From assembly GCF_007992195.1 (NCBI RefSeq), contig NZ_BJZU01000049.1, forward strand, positions 29,359 to 93,358: a stretch of 64,000 nt of DNA, written 5' to 3'. The notes beneath the pieces were generated by a model, which saw only the letters and a program-made list of their open reading frames with translations, was not told the DNA's origin and searched no databases. Below, one piece after another: positions 1 to 8,122 of this stretch. The translations under genes were made by a program, and so were the position numbers. Every line of letters starts with the position of its first letter. The stretch's first letter is position 1. The stretch comes from Methylobacterium oxalidis. GTDB taxonomy: Bacteria > Pseudomonadota > Alphaproteobacteria > Rhizobiales > Beijerinckiaceae.

Positions 1-1458
1 GATGGTGCCGACATTCATGCGGTACTGCTGAGCGGTGCGGGCGTCACGCACCCGCCAGAGCCCGTCCGGCCCGCGCAGGATCTTGGCGAAGCGCTCGTAG
101 GCGCGCAGGGCGTAGCCGCCGGTCGCTACGTAGTCGACGACCTGCTCGAATTCCTCCCAGGTCAGGCCCACGTAGGGCGCCGCGGCCGTCACCTCGTCGT
201 AGAGGGCGACCGGATCGAAGGCGTCGGCGCAGGCCATGCCGAGGACGTGCTGGGCGAGCACGTCCGGCGCGCCGATCCGCGCGTCGGGCGTGTCCTGCGC
301 GGCCTCCTCGACGGCGTCGAGGGCCGCCCGGCACTCCAGGATCTCGAATCGGTTGGCCGGCACGAGATACGCCTTCGAGGGCTCGTCCATCCGGTGGTTG
401 GCGCGCCCGATCCGCTGCATGATGCGGCTCGCGCCCTTCGGCGCGCCGATGTTCACCACGAGATCGACGTCGCCCCAGTCGATGCCGAGATCGAGGGTGG
501 CGGTGCAGACGATCGCGCGAAGCTGGCCGGCCGCCATCGCGGCCTCGACGCGGCGGCGCTGCTGCGCATCGAGGGAGCCGTGGTGGAGGGCGATCGGCAG
601 CACGTCGTCGTTGAGCCGCCAGAGCTCCTGGAACGTGTATTCCGCCTGGAGGCGCGTATTGACGAAGACCAGCACGGTCCGGTGCGCGCGGATCAGGTCG
701 TAGATCGCGGGCATCGACTGGTAGGCGGTGTGCCCAGCGAGCGGCAGACGCCGGTCGATCTCCAGCATGCGCAGATCGGGCTTGGCTCCGCCCTGGACGA
801 CGACGAGGTCGGCCAGGGAAGGCGCGTCGGGGGCCTTCTGCGGCACCAGGTACTTCCGCAGCTCGTCCGGCTCCCGCACCGTCGCGGAGAGACCGATGGC
901 GGTGAGCCCCGGGCTCAGGCGGTGCAGCCGGGCGAGCGCCAGCGACAGCAGGTCGCCGCGCTTCGAGGTGACGAGGGCGTGGAGCTCGTCGAGCACGACG
1001 CAGCGCAGCTCCGCGAACAGGGCCGCGGCCTCCCGGTGCGCGATGAGCAGCGAGAGCTGCTCAGGGGTCGTCAGCAGGATGTCGGGCGGCCGGTCGATCT
1101 GGCGGGTGCGCTTGTGTGCGGGCGTGTCGCCGGTCCGGGTCTCGACGCGCACGGGAAGGCCGATCTCCGCGATCGGCGCGTCGAGGTTGCGGGCGATGTC
1201 GACGGCGAGCGCCTTGAGAGGCGAGACGTAGAGCGTGTGCAGGCCGCCGGCCTTCGCCCCCTTCGGCCTGCCGGCCAGCGCGACGAGGCTCGGCAGGAAA
1301 CCAGCCAGCGTCTTGCCGGCCCCGGTCGGTGCCACGAGGAGGGCGGAGCGGCCGCTCCCGGCGATCCGCAGCAGGTCGAGCTGGTGCGCCCGCGGCCGCC
1401 AGCCCCGCCGGTCGAACCAGTCCGAGAAGATGGGCGGAAGGAGCGGATCCCCGGACAA
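1..1458 (-). CDS. Ligase-associated DEXH-box DNA helicase (Lhr-like), C-terminus beyond window
   Basis: Superfamily 2 helicase of the Lhr type that usually accompanies an ATP-dependent DNA ligase and a metallo-beta-lactamase-fold exonuclease in a predicted repair module. The first 486 residues are visible and the frame stays open through base 1. A Walker A motif APTGAGKT lies near residues 43-50 and the Walker B/DEXH motif reads DELH at 157-160. A QRIGRANHRM-type helicase motif follows, and the visible part ends in YRMNVGTI, typical of this family. An in-frame stop lies just upstream, so TTG at 1458 is the only early start; a GAGG-like site precedes it. It begins 6 bases after the hydrolase gene, so the two are probably co-transcribed. 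The ligase and exonuclease partners would lie off the window. Family assignment is firm; the repair role is inferred from the family. Confidence 0.88.
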   Translation of the reverse strand, partial: MSGDPLLPPIFSDWFDRRGWRPRAHQLDLLRIAGSGRSALLVAPTGAGKTLAGFLPSLVALAGRPKGAKAGGLHTLYVSPLKALAVDIARNLDAPIAEIGLPVRVETRTGDTPAHKRTRQIDRPPDILLTTPEQLSLLIAHREAAALFAELRCVVLDELHALVTSKRGDLLSLALARLHRLSPGLTAIGLSATVREPDELRKYLVPQKAPDAPSLADLVVVQGGAKPDLRMLEIDRRLPLAGHTAYQSMPAIYDLIRAHRTVLVFVNTRLQAEYTFQELWRLNDDVLPIALHHGSLDAQQRRRVEAAMAAGQLRAIVCTATLDLGIDWGDVDLVVNIGAPKGASRIMQRIGRANHRMDEPSKAYLVPANRFEILECRAALDAVEEAAQDTPDARIGAPDVLAQHVLGMACADAFDPVALYDEVTAAAPYVGLTWEEFEQVVDYVATGGYALRAYERFAKILRGPDGLWRVRDARTAQQYRMNVGTI

Positions 1459-1464
1459 GGTCCC

Positions 1465-2427
1465 TCAGACGAGGGCCGTGAGGAAGCGGTCGATCAGCTC
1501 AAGGGCGCGCTCGGTCATCTCGCCCGGGTAGCGCACGAAGACGTGGCAGCCTCCGGGATAGACCGCCGTGTGGCCGCCGTTCCCGGCCACCGCCCAGCGG
1601 GCCGACATGTAGAGGGTGTCGTCGATGAGCGGGTCGGCGGTGCCGATGGTGAAGAGGGCCGGCGGTAGGCCCTTGAGGTCGGCGTAGAGCGGCGACACGT
1701 CCGGCCGCCGCCGGTCGACGCCGGGACGCACGTAGTCGTCGGCGAAGCGCGTCAGGTCGCGGGTGTTCACGACGAGGCGTTCCTCGCCCCAGTTGCGCAC
1801 GCTCGGCGTGAGGCCGAGATCGTAGAAGCCCGCGTTGAGATTCGCGCCGCGGAAGGCGCGCGGCATCTTGTGCCGGTCGCGCAGGCGCAGGAGCACCATT
1901 ACGGCGAGGTGGGCGCCGACCGACTCGCCGCCGATCGTCAGCGCCTGCACGCCGAGCTGGGCCTTGCCGGGGCCCGCGAGCCAAAGCGCCGCAGCCTCGC
2001 AATCCTCCAGCGCGGCGGGGTAGGGGTGCTCCGGCGCGAGGCGGTACTCGACCGAGAGGCAGACGAAGCCGCAATTGTCGGCGATGCGCTCCAGCCACGG
2101 GTCCTGCTCGTCGGCCGAGCCCCAGACCCAGCCGCCCCGGTGGATGTGCAGGTAGGCGCCGCGCGGCGACTGGCCGGGCTTCAGGCGCGGGCGGATCACC
2201 CGCAGCGGCAGGGCGCCGCCGGGTCCAGCGATCGTCATCGTCTCGGCGCGCGCGCTGCGCGGCATGGCCGGCGAGGCCTGCGTGCCGCGGCGGCGGCGGG
2301 CGCGGACCTCCTCGATCGGCAGGTCCCAGGGGTCCTCCTGCGCGGCGTGCGCAGCGACGATCTCGGCGTTCAGCCGCTTCGTCTCGGGATCGATCGTCGC
2401 CGGGTCGAAGAGGGCGTGGTCGATCAT
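1465..2427 (-). CDS. Alpha/beta hydrolase (HSL/acetyl-esterase family)
   Basis: Cytoplasmic alpha/beta-hydrolase-fold esterase of about 320 residues, related to hormone-sensitive-lipase and acetyl esterases. The oxyanion-hole segment reads HIHRGGW, a variant of the family's HGGG. The nucleophile elbow is GESVGA, with Ser as nucleophile. The late DPLIDD and GCHVFVRYPG segments supply the Asp and His of the triad. The ATG at 2427 gives a normal N-terminus (MIDHALFDPAT); the longer open frame upstream lacks family character. It is the first gene of a short minus-strand unit with the helicase. The substrate cannot be deduced. Confidence 0.85.
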   Translation of the reverse strand: MIDHALFDPATIDPETKRLNAEIVAAHAAQEDPWDLPIEEVRARRRRGTQASPAMPRSARAETMTIAGPGGALPLRVIRPRLKPGQSPRGAYLHIHRGGWVWGSADEQDPWLERIADNCGFVCLSVEYRLAPEHPYPAALEDCEAAALWLAGPGKAQLGVQALTIGGESVGAHLAVMVLLRLRDRHKMPRAFRGANLNAGFYDLGLTPSVRNWGEERLVVNTRDLTRFADDYVRPGVDRRRPDVSPLYADLKGLPPALFTIGTADPLIDDTLYMSARWAVAGNGGHTAVYPGGCHVFVRYPGEMTERALELIDRFLTALV

Positions 2428-2584
2428 CGGTCGTTCGTCTCGTCGGTGGGTTTCGAGCGTAACACAGTTGTGCGCAAGCTTGGACGGCGCGTCCGGCTTT
2501 CGCACAGGTCGTTGACCAGGCAAGGATCATCGGCGGCGGCCGTGATCTTGGCGGGTCCGGGCCGCATTGCCATTTCGAGGTGAC

Positions 2585-2656
2585 CCGCGAAACCGCCTAA
2601 CGCCTCAGTCGCCGGCGGGTTTCGCGGAAGGTGTGACGCTTCCGTCACGCTTCCGC
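2585..2656 (+). promoter_or_regulatory. Two overlapping stem-loops upstream of the DUF6460 gene
   Basis: Hairpin A pairs CCGCGAAACC (2585-2594) perfectly with GGTTTCGCGG (2618-2627). Hairpin B pairs GCGGAAG (2624-2630) with CTTCCGC (2650-2656) and has an inner GTGACG/CGTCAC stem. The two share bases 2624-2627, so they cannot both form fully. They sit between divergent genes. If transcribed rightward they would be in the 5' leader of the gene at 2702. Function is unknown. Confidence 0.45.
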
Positions 2657-2701
2657 CGGGTTCGGGCGGTTGAGAAGGGGCGATTTCGCCGAGGGACACG
2701 C

Positions 2702-3040
2702 ATGATCGTCGAGCACGACCCGCGCCGCCAGGGCTCGCACTACCAGGCGCCGCCGCACGGCTACCGCGAGCCGCACGCCTCGGCGCTGCGCCGCTTCCTC
2801 GGCGGCTCGCCGACGGGGGTGTTCCTGCGTCTGCTGTTCCTGTCGATCCTCGTCGGCGCCTTCATGGCGATGCTCGGGCTCACCCCGGCGCGCCTGTTCT
2901 GGCACGCCTACGACACGCTGCGCGCGCTGGTCGATCTCGGCCTCGACGCGTTCCACGATTTCGGCGGCTGGATCCTCGCGGGCGCCGTGGTGGTGGTGCC
3001 GCTCTGGCTGATCTCGCGGCTGTTCGCGGTTTCGAAGTAG
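2702..3040 (+). CDS. Small inner-membrane protein, DUF6460-like
   Basis: A 112-residue protein with a basic, polar N-terminus (about residues 1-38) followed by two hydrophobic segments near 42-62 and 88-108, predicting a small two-helix membrane protein. The overall pattern resembles the DUF6460 family of Hyphomicrobiales; this is from memory of the family, not a search. The ATG at 2702 was preferred over an upstream in-frame start because protein-like sequence begins there. A strong hairpin lies directly after the stop. No function can be assigned. Confidence 0.7.
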   Translation: MIVEHDPRRQGSHYQAPPHGYREPHASALRRFLGGSPTGVFLRLLFLSILVGAFMAMLGLTPARLFWHAYDTLRALVDLGLDAFHDFGGWILAGAVVVVPLWLISRLFAVSK

Positions 3041-3046
3041 TCCCGT

Positions 3047-3069
3047 CTCCGCTCCGCGTCGGAGCGGAG
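3047..3069 (+). terminator. Hairpin after the DUF6460 gene
   Basis: A perfect 9-bp stem, CTCCGCTCC (3047-3055) with GGAGCGGAG (3061-3069), has a 5-base loop and starts 7 bases after the stop. There is no T-run, so intrinsic termination is uncertain. It separates this gene from the MATE transporter. Confidence 0.45.
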
Positions 3070-3098
3070 GAACCGAGCCTCAGGCGGATCCCGCGCCC

Positions 3099-4454
3099 AT
3101 GCACTCCCCCGGCCCCGTGACAGGCCGGCGCGTCCTCGCGCTCGCCCTGCCGATGACGCTCGCGAACGTCACGACCCCGCTTCTCGGCTTCGTCGGAGCG
3201 GCGGTGATCGGGCGGCTCGGCGACGCGGCCCTCCTCGGCGCCATGGCGCTCGGGGCGGTGATCTTCGACGCGATCTTCTGGTCCTTCGGCTCTCTGCGGA
3301 TGGCGACCGCAGGGCTCACCGCGCAGGCGGTGGGCGCGCGCGACGGCGCGGAGGTCGACCGCACCCTCGCGCGAGCGCTGGCCGCCGGCGGTCTCGCCGG
3401 CCTCGCCATCGTGATCCTGCAGGTGCCCCTCGGCGCTGGCGCCATCGCGGTGAGCGGGGCGAGCCCGGCGGTGGCGGAGGGGCTCGCGAGCTACTTCCAC
3501 GTCCGCATCTTCGCCGCACCCTTCACCCTCGCGAACTACGCGGTGCTGGGCTCCGTGCTCGGGCGCGGCCGGACCGATCTGGGGCTGCTGCTGCAGGTCG
3601 TGATCAACTGCGTCAACATCGCGCTGACCCTGCTCTTCGTCCTCGGCTTCGACTGGAGCCTCGCCGGCGCGGCGGGGGCGACCCTGCTCGCCGAGGCCGC
3701 CGGGCTCGTCCTCGGCCTCGCAATCCTCGCCCGGCTCGGCACCCGTCCGTTCCGGGTGCCGCTCGCGGCGGTGCGCGATCCGAAGACCCTGAGGCGCATG
3801 CTGAGCGTCAACCTCGACGTGCTGATCCGGACCCTCGCCCTGGTCGCGGGCATCGCCCTGTTCTCGGCGCTGGGCGCCCGGATGGGCGACACGGTGCTCG
3901 CCGCCAACGCGGTCCTGTGGAATCTCTTCCTGATCGGCGGATTCTTCCTCGACGGTTTCGCCACCGCCGCCGAGACCCTGTGCGGGCAGGCGGTCGGCGC
4001 GCGCTCGGCCGAAGCGTTCGGCCGGGCCGCCCGGCTCAGCCTCGTGTGGTGCCTCGCCTTCGGCCTGGGGGTGAGCCTGATCGCCTATCTCGGCGGCGGC
4101 CTGTTCATCGCCTCGGTGACGACGAACGCGGAGGTGCGGGAGGTGGCTCGGCAGTACCTGCCGCTCGCGGCGCTCGGACCCGTCGCGGCGGCGACGCCCT
4201 TCGCCTTCGACGGCATCTATATCGGGGCGACCTGGACCCGCGCGATGCGCGACCTGATGCTGGCGGCCGTGCTCGCCTACACGCTGGTGCTGGCCGGGCT
4301 TGTCTGGGCCGGCCTCGGCAACACGGGCCTGTGGATCGCCTTCCTGACCTTCCTGGCGGCCCGCGGCGCGGGACAGGCGCTCGCCTACCCGCGGCTCCTG
4401 CGAAAGACCTTCGCCCTGGAAGCCGGTCCCGCGCCCGAGCCGGCGCGGGGATGA
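3099..4454 (+). CDS. MATE family efflux transporter (DinF-like)
   Basis: A 451-residue multidrug and toxin extrusion transporter of the inner membrane, expected to export substrates in exchange for H+ or Na+. The sequence has about 12 hydrophobic segments arranged in two similar halves. It opens with an ALPMTLANVTTPLLGFVG segment typical of the DinF branch, and the second half begins near residue 230 (MLSVNLDVLIRTLAL). It stands alone on the plus strand and converges with the small exported protein gene at 4471, only 16 bases away. The substrate is not predictable. Family assignment is secure. Confidence 0.92.
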   Translation: MHSPGPVTGRRVLALALPMTLANVTTPLLGFVGAAVIGRLGDAALLGAMALGAVIFDAIFWSFGSLRMATAGLTAQAVGARDGAEVDRTLARALAAGGLAGLAIVILQVPLGAGAIAVSGASPAVAEGLASYFHVRIFAAPFTLANYAVLGSVLGRGRTDLGLLLQVVINCVNIALTLLFVLGFDWSLAGAAGATLLAEAAGLVLGLAILARLGTRPFRVPLAAVRDPKTLRRMLSVNLDVLIRTLALVAGIALFSALGARMGDTVLAANAVLWNLFLIGGFFLDGFATAAETLCGQAVGARSAEAFGRAARLSLVWCLAFGLGVSLIAYLGGGLFIASVTTNAEVREVARQYLPLAALGPVAAATPFAFDGIYIGATWTRAMRDLMLAAVLAYTLVLAGLVWAGLGNTGLWIAFLTFLAARGAGQALAYPRLLRKTFALEAGPAPEPARG

Positions 4455-4470
4455 CGTCGTGGAATCCGCC

Positions 4471-4857
4471 TCAGCGGGGGTCCTTCCAGGCCGTGCCGGA
4501 GACGGAGCCGGTCTGGCTCGGCGCCCGTGGCGTGAGGCTGGGCTGGGCTGCCGAGGACGCGGCCGGCTCGGCCCCGCGCTGGACGTAGCGGCGCACCGGG
4601 GCGGCCTCGGCCCGGGACCGGCGATAGGCGCGGACCCTGCGGTAGCGGCGTCCGCTGGCCCGCTCCCTCGACGAGCCGACCACGCCGCCGATGACCGCGC
4701 CCGCCACCGCCCCGATCGGGCCGCCGACGATGGCCCCGGCCACGGCGCCCGAGCCGACGCCGATCGTCGTGCTGCTGCCCGCGAGCGCCGCCCGCGGCGC
4801 CGCACCTGCGGCGGCGAGCATCAGGCCGAAACAGACCGCCTTCATGGCAAGCTTCAT
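4471..4857 (-). CDS. Small exported glycine-zipper protein
   Basis: A 128-residue protein with a clear signal peptide: Lys-rich start, hydrophobic core, cleavage near AALA-G around residue 27. A glycine-zipper segment follows (about 29-60, GAVAGAIVGGPIGAVAG), as in Rick_17kDa/OmpA-like envelope proteins that insert in or associate with the outer membrane. The C-terminal half is Arg- and Ala-rich and looks disordered. ATG at 4857 is followed by a second in-frame ATG (MKLAMKAV), so the start could be 12 bases later. A structural envelope role is inferred. Confidence 0.75.
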   Translation of the reverse strand: MKLAMKAVCFGLMLAAAGAAPRAALAGSSTTIGVGSGAVAGAIVGGPIGAVAGAVIGGVVGSSRERASGRRYRRVRAYRRSRAEAAPVRRYVQRGAEPAASSAAQPSLTPRAPSQTGSVSGTAWKDPR

Positions 4858-4949
4858 GGCGTGTCATCCCCCATCTGTGCGCCGGCTCTGGCAGCCGAAC
4901 GTGACCAAACGGGGGCGTATGGGAGCCCGGCCGGGGCGCTCCCGGCCGC

Positions 4950-5339
4950 TCACAATTCTCCGGTGAGGAACTGTGCGCGGCCGTGGCCGAAGCTCCAGTC
5001 CTCGTCCGAATTGACCACGCAGGAGACCATCACGTCGGCCGGCGCGATCCCGCAGCGCGCCTCCAGCTTCTCGGTCAGCAGGCGGTAGAAGGTCTGCTTC
5101 ATCTCCTGCGAGCGCGGCCGCGTGATCATCTGCACGACCACGACGTCGCGCGTGCGCGGGATGTCGAGGCCCGTATCCTCGATGATCATCCGCGAAGGCT
5201 TGTGCTCGGTCACGATCTGGTAGCGGTCGCCCGGCGGCACGCGGAACGCCTCCAGCATCGCCTCGTGCGCGGCATCGAGCAATGTCTTCAGCTCGGCCTC
5301 GGAGCGGCCCTCGATCAGATCGAAGCGAAGAAGCGGCAT
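4950..5339 (-). CDS. Tautomerase superfamily protein
   Basis: A 129-residue protein beginning MPLLRFDLIEGRS. After Met removal the N-terminal Pro would act as the general base, as in 4-oxalocrotonate tautomerase relatives. Length and the VVVVQMITRPRS and VNSDEDWSFG segments match the longer Tautomerase_2-type members rather than the 60-residue 4-OT enzymes. It is a single-gene unit, divergent from the CoA lyase gene. The substrate is unknown. Confidence 0.85.
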   Translation of the reverse strand: MPLLRFDLIEGRSEAELKTLLDAAHEAMLEAFRVPPGDRYQIVTEHKPSRMIIEDTGLDIPRTRDVVVVQMITRPRSQEMKQTFYRLLTEKLEARCGIAPADVMVSCVVNSDEDWSFGHGRAQFLTGEL

Positions 5340-5486
5340 GGGATCTCTCGTTGAAGCATCGGGGGGCCTACCTAGCAGGTGCGGCCTGTGTTCGCCGCGG
5401 TGTCGCGGGAATCCGGTATCAAATGCCCGCGTTTATCGCGGATTCCGTGTCGCGTGTTCTGGCGTGGCCGGAGGCTTGCTCTAAAG

Positions 5487-5513
5487 GGTTGCGCAAACCA
5501 CGAGGAAGCAACC
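5487..5513 (+). promoter_or_regulatory. Leader hairpin enclosing the ribosome-binding site of the CoA lyase gene
   Basis: GGTTGC (5487-5492) can pair with GCAACC (5508-5513). The 15-base loop holds GAGGAA (5502-5507), the likely ribosome-binding site for the ATG at 5515. The 6-bp stem ends one base before the start codon and could modulate translation. The pairing is seen directly; the regulatory role is conjecture. Confidence 0.3.
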
Positions 5514-5514
5514 G

Positions 5515-6399
5515 ATGTCCGATCTCCGCCTGCGCCGTAGCGTGCTCTACATGCCTGGGTCGAACCCGCGGGCGCTGGAGAAAGCCAAGACGCTGCCGGC
5601 CGACTCGCTGATCCTCGACCTCGAGGACGCGGTCGGGCCCGAGGAGAAGGAGCTCGCCCGCGAGCAGGTCTGCGCGGCGGCGCGCAGCCGCGAGTACGGC
5701 GACCGCGAGATCATCATCCGGGTGAACGCCCCGCAGACGCCCTGGGGCGAGGCGGACCTGCGCTGCGCCATCGAGGCGCGCCCCGACGCGATTCTGATGC
5801 CGAAAGTGTCCTCCCCGGCGGTTCTGGAGAGCATCGCCGACCATCTGGAGGCCCTCGACGCGCCGCCCGAGATCAAGATCTGGGCGATGATCGAGACGCC
5901 GGCCGCGATCCTCAACATCCAGAAGATCGCCGCGGCCCGGCGCGACCCGCGTACGCGGCTGACCTGCTTCGTGCTCGGCACGAACGATCTCGCCAAGGAC
6001 ACCTGGGCGCAGCTGGTGCCCGGCCGCGTGCCGATGCTGCCCTGGATCATGTTCACCCTGGCGGCCGCCCGCGCCGAGGGCCTGACCATCCTCGACGGCG
6101 TCTGGAACGACATCGGCGACGTCGAGGGCTGCCGCGCCGAGTGCCGGCAGTCGCGCGACCTCGGCTTCGACGGCAAGACCCTGATCCATCCGAACCAGCT
6201 CGAGCCCGCCAATACCTCCTTCGCGCCGACCGAGGAGGAGGTGCGCCGCGCCCGCCTCGTGATCGACGCGTTCGACCAGCCCGAGAACGCCAAGCGCGGT
6301 GCCATCAAGGTCGAGGGCCGCATGTACGAGCGCCAGCACATCAGCATGGCCAAGCGCGCGGTGGTGTGGTCCGAGGCGATCGCCGCCAGGGGGCACTGA
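5515..6399 (+). CDS. CoA ester lyase, CitE/HpcH family (malyl-CoA/citramalyl-CoA lyase or thioesterase type)
   Basis: A 294-residue TIM-barrel enzyme of the HpcH/HpaI-CitE group that cleaves or hydrolyses beta-hydroxyacyl-CoA esters. Visible family marks are SVLYMPGSNPRALEKA at the N-terminus, LILDLEDAVGP, IIIRVNAP, WAMIETPAAILN (acidic metal ligand) and FVLGTNDLAKD. In methylotrophs of the serine cycle and ethylmalonyl-CoA pathway, paralogs act as malyl-CoA lyase or malyl-CoA thioesterase. The main malyl-CoA lyase has a different N-terminus as I recall it, so this is more likely an accessory paralog. GAGGAA precedes the ATG. It converges with pyrD. Confidence 0.85.
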   Translation: MSDLRLRRSVLYMPGSNPRALEKAKTLPADSLILDLEDAVGPEEKELAREQVCAAARSREYGDREIIIRVNAPQTPWGEADLRCAIEARPDAILMPKVSSPAVLESIADHLEALDAPPEIKIWAMIETPAAILNIQKIAAARRDPRTRLTCFVLGTNDLAKDTWAQLVPGRVPMLPWIMFTLAAARAEGLTILDGVWNDIGDVEGCRAECRQSRDLGFDGKTLIHPNQLEPANTSFAPTEEEVRRARLVIDAFDQPENAKRGAIKVEGRMYERQHISMAKRAVVWSEAIAARGH

Positions 6400-6404
6400 C
6401 CGCC

Positions 6405-6446
6405 ATCGTCATCCCAGGCGCGCCGGCGGCGGTCCGGGATGACGGT
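6405..6446. terminator. Shared hairpin between convergent CoA lyase and pyrD genes
   Basis: CGTCATCCC (6407-6415) pairs perfectly with GGGATGACG (6436-6444) around a GC-rich 20-base loop. It fills the gap between two converging stop codons and may serve both genes as a terminator. There is no T-run on either side, so it could equally be a REP-like palindrome. Confidence 0.45.
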
Positions 6447-6454
6447 CGAGAGGC

Positions 6455-7531
6455 TCAGGCCGACCGCGCCAGGTCGGCCGCGTCCCGGCCGACGACGGAG
6501 GAGAGGCCGGTGAGGCCCTCCGCCTTCATCCGCTCGACGAGGCCCGCCTTGATCTCGCCCACCAGCGCGGGCCCGGCGTAGACGAGCGCGGAGTAGAGCT
6601 GCAGCAGGCTCGCGCCGGCCCGGATCTTGGTCCAGGCCGCCTCCGCGGAATCGATCCCGCCGACCCCGATGAGGGGCACGCGGCGCTCGACGCGCCGGTA
6701 GGTCTCGGCGAGCAGCCGCGTCGCCGGGCCGAAGAGCGGGCGTCCGGAGAGGCCGCCGGTCTCCTGCGCGAGGCGCGCCTCGACCAGGCTCTCGGGCCGC
6801 GCCACCGTGGTGTTCGAGACGACGAGCGCCTGCACGCCGCGCCGCAATGCCGTCGCGCAGATCGCGTCGAGGCTCGCGAGATCGATGTCGGGGGCGATCT
6901 TGAGCAGGATCGCGGTCGCCGGGCACGCCCCATCGCGCGCCTCCACGGCGCGCGCGAGCAATTCGTCGAGGAAGGCCTCGCCCTGGAGGTCGCGCAGGCC
7001 CGGCGTGTTGGGCGAGGACACGTTGACGGTGATGAAGGCGACGAGCGGCGCGAGCGCCCGCGTGCAGGCGACGTAGTCGGCGAGCCGATCCGCCGAGTCC
7101 TTGTTCGCCCCGATGTTGACCCCGACGATCCCCGTCCGGCCGCGCCGCGCCTCGAGCCGGCGCGCGACGACCGAGAGCCCCTCGCTGTTCAGGCCGAACC
7201 GGTTGATGACGGCGCGGTCGGCGGCGAGCCGGAAGACGCGCGGGGCCGGGTTGCCGGGCTGGGCTTTCGGCACCACGCCGCCGACCTCCACGAAGCCGAA
7301 GCCGAGTCCGAGCATCGCGTCGGGAACCTCGGCGCCCTTGTCGAAGCCCGCCGCGAGGCCGACCGGATTCGGGAAACGCCGGCCGAGGCAATCGACCGTC
7401 AGGCGAGGGTCGTCCGGCGCCGGGCGCCGGGGCGGCATCACGCTCAGCGCCCGCAGGGTGAGATTGTGCGCCGTCTCGGCGTCGAGCCCGTGGAGGACCG
7501 GGCGGACCAGGGGAAAGAGCGCGCCGATCAC
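6455..7531 (-). CDS. pyrD: Dihydroorotate dehydrogenase (quinone), class 2
   Basis: A 358-residue membrane-associated flavoenzyme that oxidises dihydroorotate to orotate with quinone as acceptor, the fourth step of pyrimidine synthesis. The N-terminal segment [21 protein letters not shown] is the class 2 membrane-binding helix region. FMN-binding and catalytic marks include [30 protein letters not shown] (Ser base region), VSNTT and [20 protein letters not shown]. The GTG start at 7531 overlaps the DUF952 stop in a GTGA quartet, indicating translational coupling. Confidence 0.95.
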   Translation of the reverse strand: MIGALFPLVRPVLHGLDAETAHNLTLRALSVMPPRRPAPDDPRLTVDCLGRRFPNPVGLAAGFDKGAEVPDAMLGLGFGFVEVGGVVPKAQPGNPAPRVFRLAADRAVINRFGLNSEGLSVVARRLEARRGRTGIVGVNIGANKDSADRLADYVACTRALAPLVAFITVNVSSPNTPGLRDLQGEAFLDELLARAVEARDGACPATAILLKIAPDIDLASLDAICATALRRGVQALVVSNTTVARPESLVEARLAQETGGLSGRPLFGPATRLLAETYRRVERRVPLIGVGGIDSAEAAWTKIRAGASLLQLYSALVYAGPALVGEIKAGLVERMKAEGLTGLSSVVGRDAADLARSA

Positions 7532-7887
7532 GGGCGGTCCTCCGCCGGGAACGCCTCGGGGAAGACGTGGCGCCCGTCTTCGCCGAGGGGCAGGTCGTGG
7601 ACGCCACGCACCGCGTCGAGGGACAGGTCGCCGTAGAGATGCGGGAAGAGGTCGCCGCCGCGCGAGGGCTCGTAGCGCAGGGCGGGGCCGAGGGCATCCG
7701 CCTCGACCGACACGAGCAGCAGGTCGTCCTGCCCCGCGAAATGGCGCGCGGCCGTCTCGCGCGCCTGCACGGCGGTGGAGAGGTGGATGTACCCGTCCGC
7801 GCGGTCGACGGGCGCCCCCGTGAAGCGGCCCGCCGCCTCGGCCGCGCGCCACAGCGTCTTCGGACAGATCTTGTAGATGAGCGTCAT
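7528..7887 (-). CDS. DUF952 family protein
   Basis: A 119-residue cytoplasmic protein matching the DUF952 pattern: [10 protein letters not shown] start, [20 protein letters not shown] and a final [11 protein letters not shown] segment. The fold is related to ADP-ribosyltransferase-like proteins as I recall, but no activity is established. ATG at 7887 was chosen because the longer open frame upstream lacks family sequence. It is translationally coupled to pyrD by a 4-base overlap, a pairing that suggests joint expression but not necessarily joint function. Confidence 0.85.
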   Translation of the reverse strand: MTLIYKICPKTLWRAAEAAGRFTGAPVDRADGYIHLSTAVQARETAARHFAGQDDLLLVSVEADALGPALRYEPSRGGDLFPHLYGDLSLDAVRGVHDLPLGEDGRHVFPEAFPAEDRP

Positions 7888-8060
7888 CCGGGCCCCGAGA
7901 CCTCCAGTTCGACCGGCCGTCGATAGTGCCGAGCCCGTACCCGACGCAACCGCCGCATCGGTGGAATCCACGTGTCCCGTGTGCGGTTGATGACATTGCC
8001 CGCGACCGATCGCGCGGCCGGCTGGAAACATTCGGAAGCACAATTGCCTTTTCGTTCAGG

Positions 8061-8082
8061 TAGTTCTACTTTCCTACAACTA
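8061..8082. promoter_or_regulatory. Candidate operator palindrome upstream of the S24 repressor
   Basis: TAGTTCTAC (8061-8069) and CTACAACTA (8074-8082) form an imperfect dyad. Seven of the eight outer pairs from the ends inward match, with TAGTT/AACTA perfect. It lies about 40 bases before the repressor start and overlaps a weak promoter-like TTGCCT (8044-8049), 17 bases, TACTTT (8067-8072). This is the expected position for autorepression. Inference only. Confidence 0.4.
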
Positions 8083-8122
8083 GGCCGTGCGTCTTAGCGG
8101 TCGACCCAGCCTTGAGCCCGAG

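Noticed and set aside
247..1668. 473-codon plus-strand open frame opposite the helicase
   Set aside because: The minus-strand frame encodes a helicase with Walker A and DELH motifs; the plus frame has none.
2880..4805. 641-codon minus-strand open frame opposite the MATE gene
   Set aside because: Arg/Gly/Glu-rich shadow of a membrane transporter with no recognisable features.
8087..8122. Upstream start for the S24 repressor
   Set aside because: The additional 12 residues are not protein-like and would place the start within a few bases of the candidate operator.
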